Source: Bacillota bacterium
Lineage (GTDB): Bacteria; Bacillota; UBA4882; UBA10575
NCBI GenBank assembly: GCA_012838955.1
Contig: DUOH01000044.1
Span: forward strand, 1 to 64,000
Direction of reading: 5' to 3'
DNA length: 64,000 nucleotides
A program made the translations under genes and the position numbers. This document shows, in pieces, positions 1-8,546 of this stretch. The notes beneath the pieces were generated by a model. It was not told the DNA's origin. It made no database searches and saw only the letters and a program-made list of their open reading frames with translations. Position 1 is the stretch's first letter; each line of letters starts with the position of its first letter.

Positions 1-432
1 CTGAAATCGAAGATTGACGCACCGGTCTATGTGCATTCCGGTGACGCGGCCATGTTGGCCAACCCTATGCTGAATCTGTCGCAACTTTTTGCCGGGGAAA
101 TCATTCTAAAGCCTGATCGTTTACTGAGCGAAGGAGATGCGCTCTGTGTAGGCAATTTCATCTTGACCGTCAGGCACACCCCCGGGCATACCCCGGGCGG
201 GATCTGTTTACTAGGAGATGACCTGCTTTTTTCGGGGGATACTCTATTTGCCGGGAGCATCGGACGCGCTGATTTACCCGGCGGGGATGAAAAAGTTCTC
301 TTGCATTCCGTCAGAAGTTTGCTATCTGTCTCCGATCAGACCCGGGTCTTTCCCGGACACGGTCCGGAGACACGGATGGGGATTGAGCGTACGGTCAACC
401 CTTTTCTCCAGGGTATATTGAAGGAGGAATAG
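1..432 (+). CDS. MBL-fold metallo-hydrolase, 5' truncated
   Basis: The reading frame is open from the first base of the window, so the N-terminal part (with the HxHxDH zinc motif) lies outside. The visible 143 residues carry the second half of a glyoxalase II/hydroxyacylglutathione hydrolase-like fold: the 'HTPGHTPGG' histidine, 'SGDTLF' with the bridging Asp, 'GRADLPGG' and 'PGHGPET'. These are typical of small cytoplasmic Firmicutes MBL hydrolases (YcbL/YqgX type). The stop codon is followed directly by the hemZ ATG and its ribosome binding site AAGGAGG lies inside this gene's 3' end, so the two are probably cotranscribed. The substrate cannot be told from sequence. Confidence 0.9.
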   Translation: MKSKIDAPVYVHSGDAAMLANPMLNLSQLFAGEIILKPDRLLSEGDALCVGNFILTVRHTPGHTPGGICLLGDDLLFSGDTLFAGSIGRADLPGGDEKVLLHSVRSLLSVSDQTRVFPGHGPETRMGIERTVNPFLQGILKEE

Positions 433-1941
433 ATGGCTTTATATAGACTCTCGTGCAGTCTGCTGGATAACCAAAAAAACCTGGAGAATATGATATTAGC
501 CTTGGATCCGGAGGCTCGATTCGTTACTGAGGATCATTCGTCTGCGCTTAATACCAGGACCGGCGCGTTTGTGGAAATTGAGGTTAACCTGGAGGAGCAG
601 GACGCCGGGTTTCTCATTGAAGGGGTGTGGCGGGAAGCGGGAACCGGAACCGTCAGTGTGCAGTTTTCGGATCATGAGATCGCCCAGGAGACGTACGGAC
701 CTGTTGAACGCCGGTTGCGAAAGAAAGAGCTAGTTCGGCGAGCCGTTTTGCAGCTTTTTACAAAGCGAACAGGACAGACGACGCCATGGGGAATTTTGAC
801 CGGAGTGCGACCGGTCAAGGTCTATCATTACCTGCGAGACGCCGGTTTTTCACCGGATGAAGCCACAGCGCGTCTACAGTCCCATTACTGCCTGGACTCT
901 GATAAAGCTGGTATTCTGGCGGAAATCGGTGAGATACAAAGGCCTTACTTCTCTGCGCTGCCGGGGAAGATCGGGTTATATATAGGTATTCCTTTCTGTC
1001 CAACCAGGTGTGAGTATTGTTCTTTTGCCGCTTACCCTTTGAACAGTCATGGACATCTCTTGCCGGGCTTCTTGGAAGCGTTGCAATATGAAGTGTATGA
1101 GCTGGGTAAAGCGTGCCGGAGCCTGGGTCTGGAAGCGGAATTTATTTATATTGGCGGTGGGACTCCGACCGTTCTCAATCAGGAAGAACTACGAGTTTTA
1201 TTGAGTTCAATCAATAATAGTTTCCCTGCCTCTGGAGAACGGGAGTTTACTGTAGAAGCCGGTCGGCCGGAAACCTTGGATCGAGAAAAAATAAGACTTT
1301 TAAAAGAGATGAAGGTAAATAGGGTCAGTGTTAACCCGCAAACCATGAAGGAGCAGACCCTGAAATTGATTGGACGAAAACACACCATCGCTCAAGTCTT
1401 AGAGACTGTTGCTTTAGTGCGTGAAGTAGGGATCCCCTGTCTCAATATGGATTTAATTATGGGGTTGCCTGGAGAAAATGTTCAGGATTGGAATTATACT
1501 TTGGCCGGAATTAAAGAGTTGGCCCCGGAGAACCTCACCCTGCATACATTGGCCCCAAAGCGGGCGGCAGCGTGGAATTTTCAGGAGGTCAGGGTCAAGA
1601 CCAGTGAGCATCTTTTAGCCGAATGGCTGCGCTGGAGCATCCAAGAGCTCAAAACCTCCGGCTATCGCCCTTATTACCTTTACAGACAGCGCCGGATCCT
1701 GGCCAATCAGGAAAATATCGGGTACTGTAAACCTGGAACGGAAAATATTTACAATATTCTAATGATGGAAGAGCGCCGTACCATTCTTGGTCTGGGAGGC
1801 GGCGCGATCACCAAATGGGTTGACCCGCAGACTCTGCAAGTGGAAAGAATACCGAATCCCAAATGCCCTGCCACCTATAGGGGGCGAATTAAGGAATTGG
1901 TGGAGGAAAAAGTCAGACGGCTCCGGGTATATGTCAATTGA
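433..1941 (+). CDS. hemZ: Oxygen-independent coproporphyrinogen III dehydrogenase, HemZ type
   Basis: A 502-residue radical SAM protein. The CxxxCxxC cluster motif 'CPTRCEYC' lies near residues 189-196 and is followed by 'YIGGGTPT', the SAM-binding glycine motif of the HemN/HemW/HemZ group. The long N-terminal extension of about 180 residues before the radical SAM core is characteristic of HemZ rather than HemW. Family members act in anaerobic heme synthesis (coproporphyrinogen III to protoporphyrinogen IX), though some HemN relatives have other roles. ATG is preceded by AAGGAGG at good distance. It is cotranscribed with the MBL hydrolase upstream. Its stop codon overlaps the promoter of the next gene. 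Confidence 0.9.
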   Translation: MALYRLSCSLLDNQKNLENMILALDPEARFVTEDHSSALNTRTGAFVEIEVNLEEQDAGFLIEGVWREAGTGTVSVQFSDHEIAQETYGPVERRLRKKELVRRAVLQLFTKRTGQTTPWGILTGVRPVKVYHYLRDAGFSPDEATARLQSHYCLDSDKAGILAEIGEIQRPYFSALPGKIGLYIGIPFCPTRCEYCSFAAYPLNSHGHLLPGFLEALQYEVYELGKACRSLGLEAEFIYIGGGTPTVLNQEELRVLLSSINNSFPASGEREFTVEAGRPETLDREKIRLLKEMKVNRVSVNPQTMKEQTLKLIGRKHTIAQVLETVALVREVGIPCLNMDLIMGLPGENVQDWNYTLAGIKELAPENLTLHTLAPKRAAAWNFQEVRVKTSEHLLAEWLRWSIQELKTSGYRPYYLYRQRRILANQENIGYCKPGTENIYNILMMEERRTILGLGGGAITKWVDPQTLQVERIPNPKCPATYRGRIKELVEEKVRRLRVYVN

Positions 1942-1966
1942 CAACTTGTCTGCCATTGGGTACAAT
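1938..1966 (+). promoter_or_regulatory. Sigma-A type promoter for the SurA/PrsA-like gene
   Basis: TTGACA (1938-1943), 17-base spacer, TACAAT (1961-1966): a near-consensus vegetative promoter. The -35 hexamer overlaps the hemZ stop codon. Transcription would start about 80 bases before the TTG start at 2056. Confidence 0.7.
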
Positions 1967-2055
1967 AAGTCATGTGCATATGGCGCGTACAGTTATTTTC
2001 TTATGTAAGCTTTAGTTTAGATAGGGAATTGTTATTTTTTAAAGGGGGAATTTCA

Positions 2056-3561
2056 TTGGCTGGAATGTTGCATATTCGCCGGTTATCACAGTATTTGTTA
2101 ACTCCGATTGTCATCATTATCATCTTAGCTATGGTTATCGGCTTATTTTTTATTGGGGTTCCCGGTTTACAAGGAAGATCAGCTTCCAATCAGTATCTTT
2201 ATAAAGGGACTGCTGCTTCGGTGAACGGAGAGAAGATCAAAGCCGGCGATTTTAACAAGTACTATCTTCAACTTCTACAAACTTATGGGTCATATTTTCC
2301 TGAAGATCAGATCAAAGACAGCGCCTTAAAAACAGCTATTGATGAAAAATTAATTACGCAAGCCATCAAAGAACGGAAGATAAAAATTTCCCGTTCAGAG
2401 CTGGAGACCGCCATGAAGGAGCTGAAAAAGGCTTATCCCACGGAAGAACAGATGGAGTCCTTGTTTGCCCAGGTGGGAGTCGCCAACATGAAAGGCCTTG
2501 AGAAAGTCATGGAGAAACAGTTGCAGTGGAAGATTCTCTATGCGCAACTGGCGGAAGAAGATAAGATCGAGGTGACTGAGGAAGAGATCAGGGAGAAATA
2601 TGAACAGATTGATGCTGCGCATATCATGATTGCCACCAATGAACAACTGGTGGAAAATCCGCCTTCCGACAGTGAGGCCTTGAAAGAAGCTCAGTTAGTT
2701 TATGAGAAACTACAGAATGGTGCGGACTTTGCGGAACTTGCCAAAGAGTACTCGGATGACAGAAGCAATAAGGATAATGGGGGACAAATCGGTCTCAATT
2801 TAGTCGCCAATTATCGAAGAGGATTGGGAGAGAGTTTTACCGACGCCGCTTTGGAGTTGAAGGTAGGAGAGGTCAGCAATCCCGTAAAAACCAGCGCGGG
2901 TTATCATATTATTAAAGTTCTTGACAAAAAAATGGCAACCGGCGAAGAATGGGAAAAACAAAAGCCAGCCTTGAGAAAGGAAATTCTAGCCGAGAAATTC
3001 GTAGCCAGCGATCAGATTAACACCTGGTTGCAGAAACAAGCGGACGAGGCTGAAGTGGTAATCTTGGATCCGGCCTTGCGCGCGTTTCGTCTCCGTACGG
3101 AGAATAAGTTTACCGAGGCAGCCCAGGCCTATGAGAAGGCCTTAGCTGATAAGCGATACAAAAACAACTTGGATATCTATATTGCTACCGCTCAAACTTA
3201 TAAAGAGGCGGAAAAGTATGATGAAGCCTTGGAGGTTTTGACCAGAATTCCGGAGAAGGTTACTGACGAATTATCCGTGCTCTTTGCTAAAGCCCAAATC
3301 TATCAGAGTAAAGGTGATGAAGAAACAACCAAGCAGACTTTGTCCACTTTGGTGGAGAGGTGCGGAGAGAATGTCAACAATCTTAAACAAGTCCTTTATT
3401 TAATGAATCAATTTGAATATAAGGAAGAAGCCGAAGCTTTAGAGGCAAAGATTAAACAGATCGAGGCGGAAAGAGCGGAAGAACAAAAGGCTTTTCAAGA
3501 GTTGTTGCGGCAAGAGCAGGAAAGGATTAAAGCAGAGAATGAGTCTACTGAAGCGCAGTAA
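2056..3561 (+). CDS. Membrane-anchored peptidyl-prolyl isomerase (SurA/PrsA/PpiD-like) with TPR tail
   Basis: Start chosen at TTG 2056, seven bases after AAAGGGGG; ATG 2065 is the alternative. The 501-residue product has one N-terminal membrane segment (about residues 14-36), a SurA-N-like chaperone region ('ASVNGEKIKAGDFNKYYLQL'), a PpiC/parvulin rotamase domain (about 190-310, ending 'SAGYHIIKV'), then helical TPR-like repeats and a Glu/Lys-rich C-terminus. The family folds exported proteins outside the cytoplasmic membrane. In a cell with an outer membrane this could be the SurA/PpiD equivalent, but that is inference. It has its own promoter and is followed by a hairpin before hisS. Confidence 0.8.
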   Translation: MAGMLHIRRLSQYLLTPIVIIIILAMVIGLFFIGVPGLQGRSASNQYLYKGTAASVNGEKIKAGDFNKYYLQLLQTYGSYFPEDQIKDSALKTAIDEKLITQAIKERKIKISRSELETAMKELKKAYPTEEQMESLFAQVGVANMKGLEKVMEKQLQWKILYAQLAEEDKIEVTEEEIREKYEQIDAAHIMIATNEQLVENPPSDSEALKEAQLVYEKLQNGADFAELAKEYSDDRSNKDNGGQIGLNLVANYRRGLGESFTDAALELKVGEVSNPVKTSAGYHIIKVLDKKMATGEEWEKQKPALRKEILAEKFVASDQINTWLQKQADEAEVVILDPALRAFRLRTENKFTEAAQAYEKALADKRYKNNLDIYIATAQTYKEAEKYDEALEVLTRIPEKVTDELSVLFAKAQIYQSKGDEETTKQTLSTLVERCGENVNNLKQVLYLMNQFEYKEEAEALEAKIKQIEAERAEEQKAFQELLRQEQERIKAENESTEAQ

Positions 3562-3612
3562 TAGGGTTTAACACGCGGGGTCTCCCGGGTCATACTTGCG
3601 CGTAAGTGAGTG

Positions 3613-3637
3613 GGTGAAGGGTTTTTAACCCTTCACC
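3613..3637 (+). other. Perfect hairpin between the SurA-like gene and hisS
   Basis: An 11-bp perfect stem (GGTGAAGGGTT paired with AACCCTTCACC) with a 3-base loop. There is no T-tract after it, so it is a weak terminator, a processing site or a leader structure of hisS. No T-box element is present. Confidence 0.5.
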
Positions 3638-3693
3638 TTCGTTATACTCCGAGCTTTGCCATTGAAATTCAGCAACGGATAGGAGGTAAACGT

Positions 3694-4980
3694 ATGAAGA
3701 CTACAGTACCCCGAGGTACTTTCGATCTCCTGCCTGACGACGCTCTGCTTTGGGCCTGGGTTGAAGAGAAGATCAGGAGCGTCTTCCGTGCCTATGGTTA
3801 TGGGGAGATTCGAACACCCATTTTTGAACATACAGAGCTGTTTCAGAGAGGAATAGGGGAAACCACGGATATTGTGGAAAAAGAGATGTATACCATGCTC
3901 GATAAGGGCGGACGCAGTATTACTCTGCGCCCGGAAGGAACCGCCCCGGTAGTCAGGGCCTTTATTGAACATAAATTATTTGCCACAAGCGGAACGGGCG
4001 CTTGTAAATTGTTTTATTTAGGACCCATGTTTCGACAAGAACGCCCACAGGCCGGACGCTTTCGTCAATTTCACCAGTTCGGTGTAGAGATTTTGGGGGA
4101 AGAAGGACCTATGGCGGATGCGGAAGTAATCACTTTGGCCGTAGATTTATACAAAGAATTAGGCTTATGCGACTTGGAGGTCCACTTGAATTCTTTAGGG
4201 TGCCCGGAGTGTCGCGGTAAGTACCGCCAAGCGTTGCTTGAATACTTATCAGCCGACAGTAGCGGTTTATGCAAAAGCTGTCAACGGCGGCTGGAGAGAA
4301 ATCCATTGCGCGTGTTGGATTGTAAAAACCCGAAATGTCAGGAGTTGACCAAGGAGATCCCTTCCATTCAGGATTATATCTGTCCGGAGTGCCACGCACA
4401 CTTCAGTAAAGTCTGCCGTTACCTTGATGAAGTAGGCGTAGAATACCAGATTGACTCCAGATTGGTCCGGGGCTTCGACTACTATACAAAGACCGTTTTT
4501 GAGATCATCAATCAGGACCTGGGCGCACAGAGCGCTATTTGCGGCGGAGGACGCTATGATGGTTTGGTGGAGGAGTGTGGGGGTCCCCCCACTTCCGGAG
4601 TAGGTTTTGCCTCAGGTCTTGAACGCTTGTTGACCACTTTGGAACAGAAAGGGAACCTCCCTGCGCTTTCTATGGCGCCGCAGGTTTACCTAGTAATGTT
4701 GAATGAAGAATACTCCACTGCCGGATATGGCTTGGCCGCCGCCTTACGCCGCCAGGGGATTCAGACCATCGTCAGCTTTAAGGTAAAAAGTTTGAAATCA
4801 CAGATGAAAACAGCTGATAAAATAGGTGCCGCCTACACCCTGATTATTGGGGAAGAGGAATGGCAGAATAAAAAAGTCACTATTCGAAAGATGTTCGACA
4901 GCACTCAGTGCCAGGTTGAATGGGCCCAAGTCCCACAAGTTTTGGGCCGGGAATTAGCTGAAGAGCGAAGACGCTTCTAA
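3694..4980 (+). CDS. hisS: Histidyl-tRNA synthetase
   Basis: A 428-residue class II aminoacyl-tRNA synthetase that charges tRNA-His in the cytoplasm. Start is ATG 3694 behind AGGAGGT; the frame is open upstream to 3610 but without a ribosome binding site. Motif 2 is seen in 'FRQERPQAGRFRQFHQFG', the histidine-specific signature in 'LVRGFDYYTKTVFE', and motif 3 in 'GVGFASGLERL'; the C-terminal anticodon-binding domain starts near residue 325. A Cys-rich insertion (four CxxC-type pairs around residues 165-235) is visible between motifs. Length matches the bacterial family. hisS-aspS order is a common Firmicutes arrangement. Confidence 0.97.
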   Translation: MKTTVPRGTFDLLPDDALLWAWVEEKIRSVFRAYGYGEIRTPIFEHTELFQRGIGETTDIVEKEMYTMLDKGGRSITLRPEGTAPVVRAFIEHKLFATSGTGACKLFYLGPMFRQERPQAGRFRQFHQFGVEILGEEGPMADAEVITLAVDLYKELGLCDLEVHLNSLGCPECRGKYRQALLEYLSADSSGLCKSCQRRLERNPLRVLDCKNPKCQELTKEIPSIQDYICPECHAHFSKVCRYLDEVGVEYQIDSRLVRGFDYYTKTVFEIINQDLGAQSAICGGGRYDGLVEECGGPPTSGVGFASGLERLLTTLEQKGNLPALSMAPQVYLVMLNEEYSTAGYGLAAALRRQGIQTIVSFKVKSLKSQMKTADKIGAAYTLIIGEEEWQNKKVTIRKMFDSTQCQVEWAQVPQVLGRELAEERRRF

Positions 4981-5012
4981 ATATATGGGCTATCAGAAGG
5001 AGGTCGTGTCCT

Positions 5013-6806
5013 TTGTCGTCCTGGATTAGAACAGAATACTGCGGTGAGTTGCGCTCCGCTGATCTCGGGAAGAAGGTTTGCCTGAACGGGTGGGTGCATC
5101 GCCAGCGGAACCTTGGTGGGGTGATCTTTCTTGATCTGAGGGACCGTTCCGGTTTGGTGCAAGTCGTTGTTAACCCGGAACAGAAAGAGATATATGCCAT
5201 CGCCGAAACCCTGCGCAGTGAATTTGTGATTATGGTCAAAGGGGTGGTGAGCAGACGGCCGGAGGGTTCACTCAATAAGGATTTGCCTACCGGAGAGGTT
5301 GAAGTCTTAGCGGATGAATTGATCATCTTGAATTCAGCGAAAACCCCCCCAATCTATGTGGATGATTCCCACGAACGCGCTGCCAATGTTGATGAAACCG
5401 TTCGTCTCAAATACAGGTATCTGGATCTGCGTCGGCCGGCCAGGCAAAAGAACCTGATTCTGCGTCACCGGGTTACAAAAACGATTCGGAACTTTCTTGA
5501 CGAAAAAGGTTTTATCGAGGTTGAAACTCCGATCTTAATGAAGAGCACGCCGGAGGGGGCCAGGGATTATCTGGTGCCGAGTAGAGTTAATCCAGGCAAG
5601 TTTTACGCTCTGCCTCAATCACCACAATTGTTTAAGCAGCTCTTGATGGTAGGTGGTTTGGAGAAGTATTTCCAAATTGCCAAGTGTTTTCGGGATGAGG
5701 ATCTCCGGGCGGATCGGCAACCTGAGTTTACCCAGATCGATTTGGAGATGTCTTTTATTGATCAAGAAGTCATCTTTAACTTACTCGAGGAGATGATGGT
5801 TCGACTCTTTCGGGAGATTCTCGGCGTAGAGCTCGAACGCCCTTTCCCCCGCCTGGAGTACGGCGAGGCTATGGAGAGGTACGGAAGTGATAAACCGGAT
5901 CTGCGTTACGGCATGGAATTAATCGACATCTCCAGCGAGGTGGAGGATAGTGAGTTTGGCGTCTTTCGGAATGTTATAGCTAATCAAGGTATTGTGGTGG
6001 CGATTACTGCTCCCGGTTGCAGCGCTTATTCGCGGAAAGAATTGGATGGCCTCTCCCAACTGGCTATGAAGTATGGCGCCAAGGGCTTGGCTCATCTGGC
6101 CTTAAAGGATGGTCAGGTTAAGTCCCCTATCGCCAAATTCTTCACGCCGCAACAATTGGCGCACATCACCGAGAAGGTTCAGGCCCAAGAAGGGGATTTG
6201 GTTTTAATCGTCGCCGACGAACCTACAGTAGCCCGGACCGCCCTGGGCGCTCTCCGGCAGGAGATGGCCGCTAGATTAGGATTGATTCCGGAGGGAGAAT
6301 ACAAGTTTCTTTGGATAGTTAACTTCCCCCTCTTCGAATTCGATCAGGAAGCCGGGCGCTATGTTGCTGTCCATCATGCCTTTACCTCACCATTACCGGA
6401 GGACACCCCGCTGCTGGAGGAAGAACCGGGTAAAGTACGGGCCAACGCCTACGATCTAGTCTTGAACGGGATGGAATTAGGGAGTGGAAGTATCCGTATT
6501 CACCTGCGCGCTGTCCAAGAAGAGATCTTTCGAATTATGGGTCTCACGGAAGCAGAGGCCAAAGAGAAGTTCGGCTTCCTCCTTGAGGCTTTCGAGTACG
6601 GCACGCCCCCTCATGGCGGAATTGCCTTGGGCTTAGATCGGTTGGTCATGATCTTAACCGGTGCCGCTAATATGCGGGAAGTAATTGCTTTCCCGAAGAC
6701 GACCAGCGCTACCTGTTTAATGACTGGCACTCCCTCGGAAGTCGACCCCGAACAGTTACAGGAGGTTCATATCAAATCCGTCGCCAACAGGAAAACATTG
6801 CTATAA
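5013..6806 (+). CDS. aspS: Aspartyl-tRNA synthetase (bacterial type)
   Basis: A 597-residue class IIb synthetase. Start is TTG 5013, eight bases after AAGGAGGT. It has an N-terminal OB-fold anticodon domain ('VCLNGWVHRQRNLGG'), motif 2 region 'FRDEDLRADRQPEFTQID', a GAD insertion domain (about residues 290-420) that marks the bacterial form, and motif 3 'GIALGLDRLVMIL' near the C-terminus. It sits 32 bases after hisS and was probably cotranscribed. It could be discriminating or non-discriminating (Asp/Asn); the presence of asnS at 52135 argues that tRNA-Asn is charged directly. Confidence 0.97.
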   Translation: MSSWIRTEYCGELRSADLGKKVCLNGWVHRQRNLGGVIFLDLRDRSGLVQVVVNPEQKEIYAIAETLRSEFVIMVKGVVSRRPEGSLNKDLPTGEVEVLADELIILNSAKTPPIYVDDSHERAANVDETVRLKYRYLDLRRPARQKNLILRHRVTKTIRNFLDEKGFIEVETPILMKSTPEGARDYLVPSRVNPGKFYALPQSPQLFKQLLMVGGLEKYFQIAKCFRDEDLRADRQPEFTQIDLEMSFIDQEVIFNLLEEMMVRLFREILGVELERPFPRLEYGEAMERYGSDKPDLRYGMELIDISSEVEDSEFGVFRNVIANQGIVVAITAPGCSAYSRKELDGLSQLAMKYGAKGLAHLALKDGQVKSPIAKFFTPQQLAHITEKVQAQEGDLVLIVADEPTVARTALGALRQEMAARLGLIPEGEYKFLWIVNFPLFEFDQEAGRYVAVHHAFTSPLPEDTPLLEEEPGKVRANAYDLVLNGMELGSGSIRIHLRAVQEEIFRIMGLTEAEAKEKFGFLLEAFEYGTPPHGGIALGLDRLVMILTGAANMREVIAFPKTTSATCLMTGTPSEVDPEQLQEVHIKSVANRKTLL

Positions 6807-6831
6807 TAGCAGACTTGCGCCGATAAGCTTG

Positions 6832-6850
6832 ATTATGGTATCATAATTTT
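6832..6850 (+). terminator. Small hairpin with T-tail after aspS
   Basis: ATTATG paired with CATAAT around a GTAT loop, followed by TTTT. A weak rho-independent terminator of the hisS-aspS unit, placed before the 6S RNA. Confidence 0.45.
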
Positions 6851-6920
6851 AAGGATGGAAATAAGTTTTACCTTTAAGGAGATTACTTACTTAACTGGAT
6901 TTCTGTAGAAGGTAAATTTT

Positions 6921-7106
6921 GAGGATACCCTGCTGTAAGCGTGATGAAGCTGAAGTTATGAACCAACACCATTACCTAGGGAGTATGACTCTGATTGCGG
7001 CTTGTAGGCCTTCGCGGAAAGGACACATAAAGCAATCGGGCATACACCCACCTGCGAGAGCGGGTTCAGGTAACATTCAGCTATAGCGGTACGGCGGGGT
7101 TCCTTC
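6921..7106 (+). ncRNA. ssrS: 6S RNA
   Basis: An about 186-base structured RNA between aspS and tcdA, the same neighbourhood as 6S-1 (bsrA) in Bacillus subtilis. The ends pair: GGATACCC-GCTGTA at 6923 with TACGGCGGGGTTCC at 7090-7103. Inside, GCTGAA (6950 region) pairs with TTCAGC (7076 region), leaving a large central bubble that begins 'TGAACCAACACC'. The 3' strand of the bubble holds a GAGA-capped hairpin after 'CACCCACCT'. 6S RNA imitates an open promoter and binds the housekeeping RNA polymerase. A weak promoter (TTAACT 6891, 16 bases, TAAATT 6913) fits a start near 6923. A second copy lies at 50101. Confidence 0.82.
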
Positions 7107-7144
7107 TTATATTTTTATGAATTGGATACATATGGGAGGAACAG

Positions 7145-7921
7145 ATGGAGCAATACCCGGAGATGTTTGAACGAACCGCTTTACTGATCGGAAAGGCCGG
7201 TTTGGACAAGTTGCAAAACGCACGGGTGGCAGTAATCGGACTGGGCGGGGTGGGATCCTATACTGTTGAAGCTCTGGCCAGGGCGGGTGTAGGGTACCTG
7301 CGGGTGGTGGATAACGATCGCTATGTCCCCAGTAATCTTAACCGCCAATTACATGCTTTAGTTGATACCATCGGGATGTTAAAGAGTGAAGCAGTCAGGG
7401 AACGTGTACAACGAATCAATCCCGGGATCAAGATCGACCCCAGAGCGGAATTTGTCACTGCAGCCAACTTATCTTCCATCATCACCAGGGACCTGGATTA
7501 TGTAGTGGACGCCATTGACACGGTCTCCTCTAAAATCTGGTTAATCCGGTATTGCCTGGAGCAAAAGATCAGGATCGTTTCGTGCATGGGTACGGGCAAT
7601 CGCTTGGATCCCTCCGGTTTTTGTTTCTCTGATATCAGCAAGACCCATACCTGTCCGCTGGCTAGGGCGGTGCGTAGCGGGTTACGGAAGATCGGAATTG
7701 AGCACGGTGTGGAGGTGCTTTTTTCCACGCTTCCGCCTCTGCCATCCCGGGTCGGCCAAGAAGGCAAAGAAAATCCTGGCCGAAGTAAGCAAACGCCGGG
7801 TAGTATCAGTTTTCTTCCGTCGATCGCCGGTTTACTACTGGCCGGGTTGGTGGTGAACCGGCTTTTGGCTACCACCACCGGCCCGGACAGAGGCGGACTC
7901 AGGCCGGACTCCGGGAGTTGA
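7145..7921 (+). CDS. tcdA: tRNA threonylcarbamoyladenosine dehydratase, TcdA/ThiF family
   Basis: A 258-residue E1-like adenylating enzyme. The nucleotide-binding loop 'GLGGVGSYTVEALARAG' is at residues 32-48, followed by 'DNDRYVPSNLNRQ' with the Arg and Asp residues of the ThiF fold. It has the family's 'SCMGTGNRLDP' and 'PGSISFLPSIAGL' stretches. TcdA converts t6A37 in tRNA to its cyclic form. Start ATG 7145 follows GGGAGG. It lies just after the 6S RNA, as in Bacillus, and 37 bases before the folate gene. Length is normal; the last 20 residues are Gly/Pro-rich and poorly conserved. Confidence 0.92.
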   Translation: MEQYPEMFERTALLIGKAGLDKLQNARVAVIGLGGVGSYTVEALARAGVGYLRVVDNDRYVPSNLNRQLHALVDTIGMLKSEAVRERVQRINPGIKIDPRAEFVTAANLSSIITRDLDYVVDAIDTVSSKIWLIRYCLEQKIRIVSCMGTGNRLDPSGFCFSDISKTHTCPLARAVRSGLRKIGIEHGVEVLFSTLPPLPSRVGQEGKENPGRSKQTPGSISFLPSIAGLLLAGLVVNRLLATTTGPDRGGLRPDSGS

Positions 7922-7958
7922 GGTCTGTTGGCTGCAAGTATCCAAGGAGGAGTACGCT

Positions 7959-8546
7959 TTGGAAATTAGCGACACAAAAAGGCAATTGCGGGCGGAGTGC
8001 CACCAAAAAATCCAGGGCCTATCCTTGACAGAGGTGAACGAGAAGAGCGCCCGGATTGCCACAGCGGTCTGGGCTTTATTGGAGACTAGTCCGTACAGGA
8101 TGATTGGCGCCTATTTTTCTTTTGGTAAAGAGGTAGGTACCGAGGCCTTAATCAGAAGGCTGTTGGTCGCCGGTTATCAGGTGGCCCTCCCGGTAGTCTC
8201 TAGTCAGCAGTCTCGAAGAGAGATGGATTTTCGCCTGGTGGAACAGGTGGAAGCGTTGGTTCCCGGGGTGTTTGGGATTTTGGAACCACAGCACGGAAAG
8301 GTTGTTTTTCCGGAGGAGTTGGAGATCATGCTCCTTCCGGGGCTCGCTTTTTCGCGGACCGGAGAAAGATTGGGAAGAGGCGGCGGGTATTACGATCGCT
8401 ATCTGGCTAAGCTGCCTCCGGAGGTGTTAAAGATCGGGTTGGCCTTCTCCGAACAGATCGTGAAGACCATCCCCACAGCAGAGCACGATTTAAAGGTGGA
8501 TATGGTAATCACAGAAGAAGAAGTTATTCCTTGCCGGGCAGGGTAA
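7959..8546 (+). CDS. 5-formyltetrahydrofolate cyclo-ligase
   Basis: A 195-residue MTHFS/YgfA family protein that uses ATP to turn 5-formyl-THF into 5,10-methenyl-THF. The C-terminal signature 'GRGGGYYDRYL' and the upstream 'LLPGLAF' are present, as is an N-terminal Lys/Arg (KRQLRAE) used in phosphate binding. Start is TTG 7959 with AAGGAGG eight bases upstream. The 3' end overlaps the convergent pseudouridine synthase gene by 23 bases. It is likely cotranscribed with tcdA. Confidence 0.92.
   Translation: MEISDTKRQLRAECHQKIQGLSLTEVNEKSARIATAVWALLETSPYRMIGAYFSFGKEVGTEALIRRLLVAGYQVALPVVSSQQSRREMDFRLVEQVEALVPGVFGILEPQHGKVVFPEELEIMLLPGLAFSRTGERLGRGGGYYDRYLAKLPPEVLKIGLAFSEQIVKTIPTAEHDLKVDMVITEEEVIPCRAG

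Noticed and set aside
3562-3693. T-box leader before hisS
   Set aside because: No TGGNACC-type T-box sequence or long specifier stem; only one hairpin is seen. The asnS leader (51976-52134) also lacks it.
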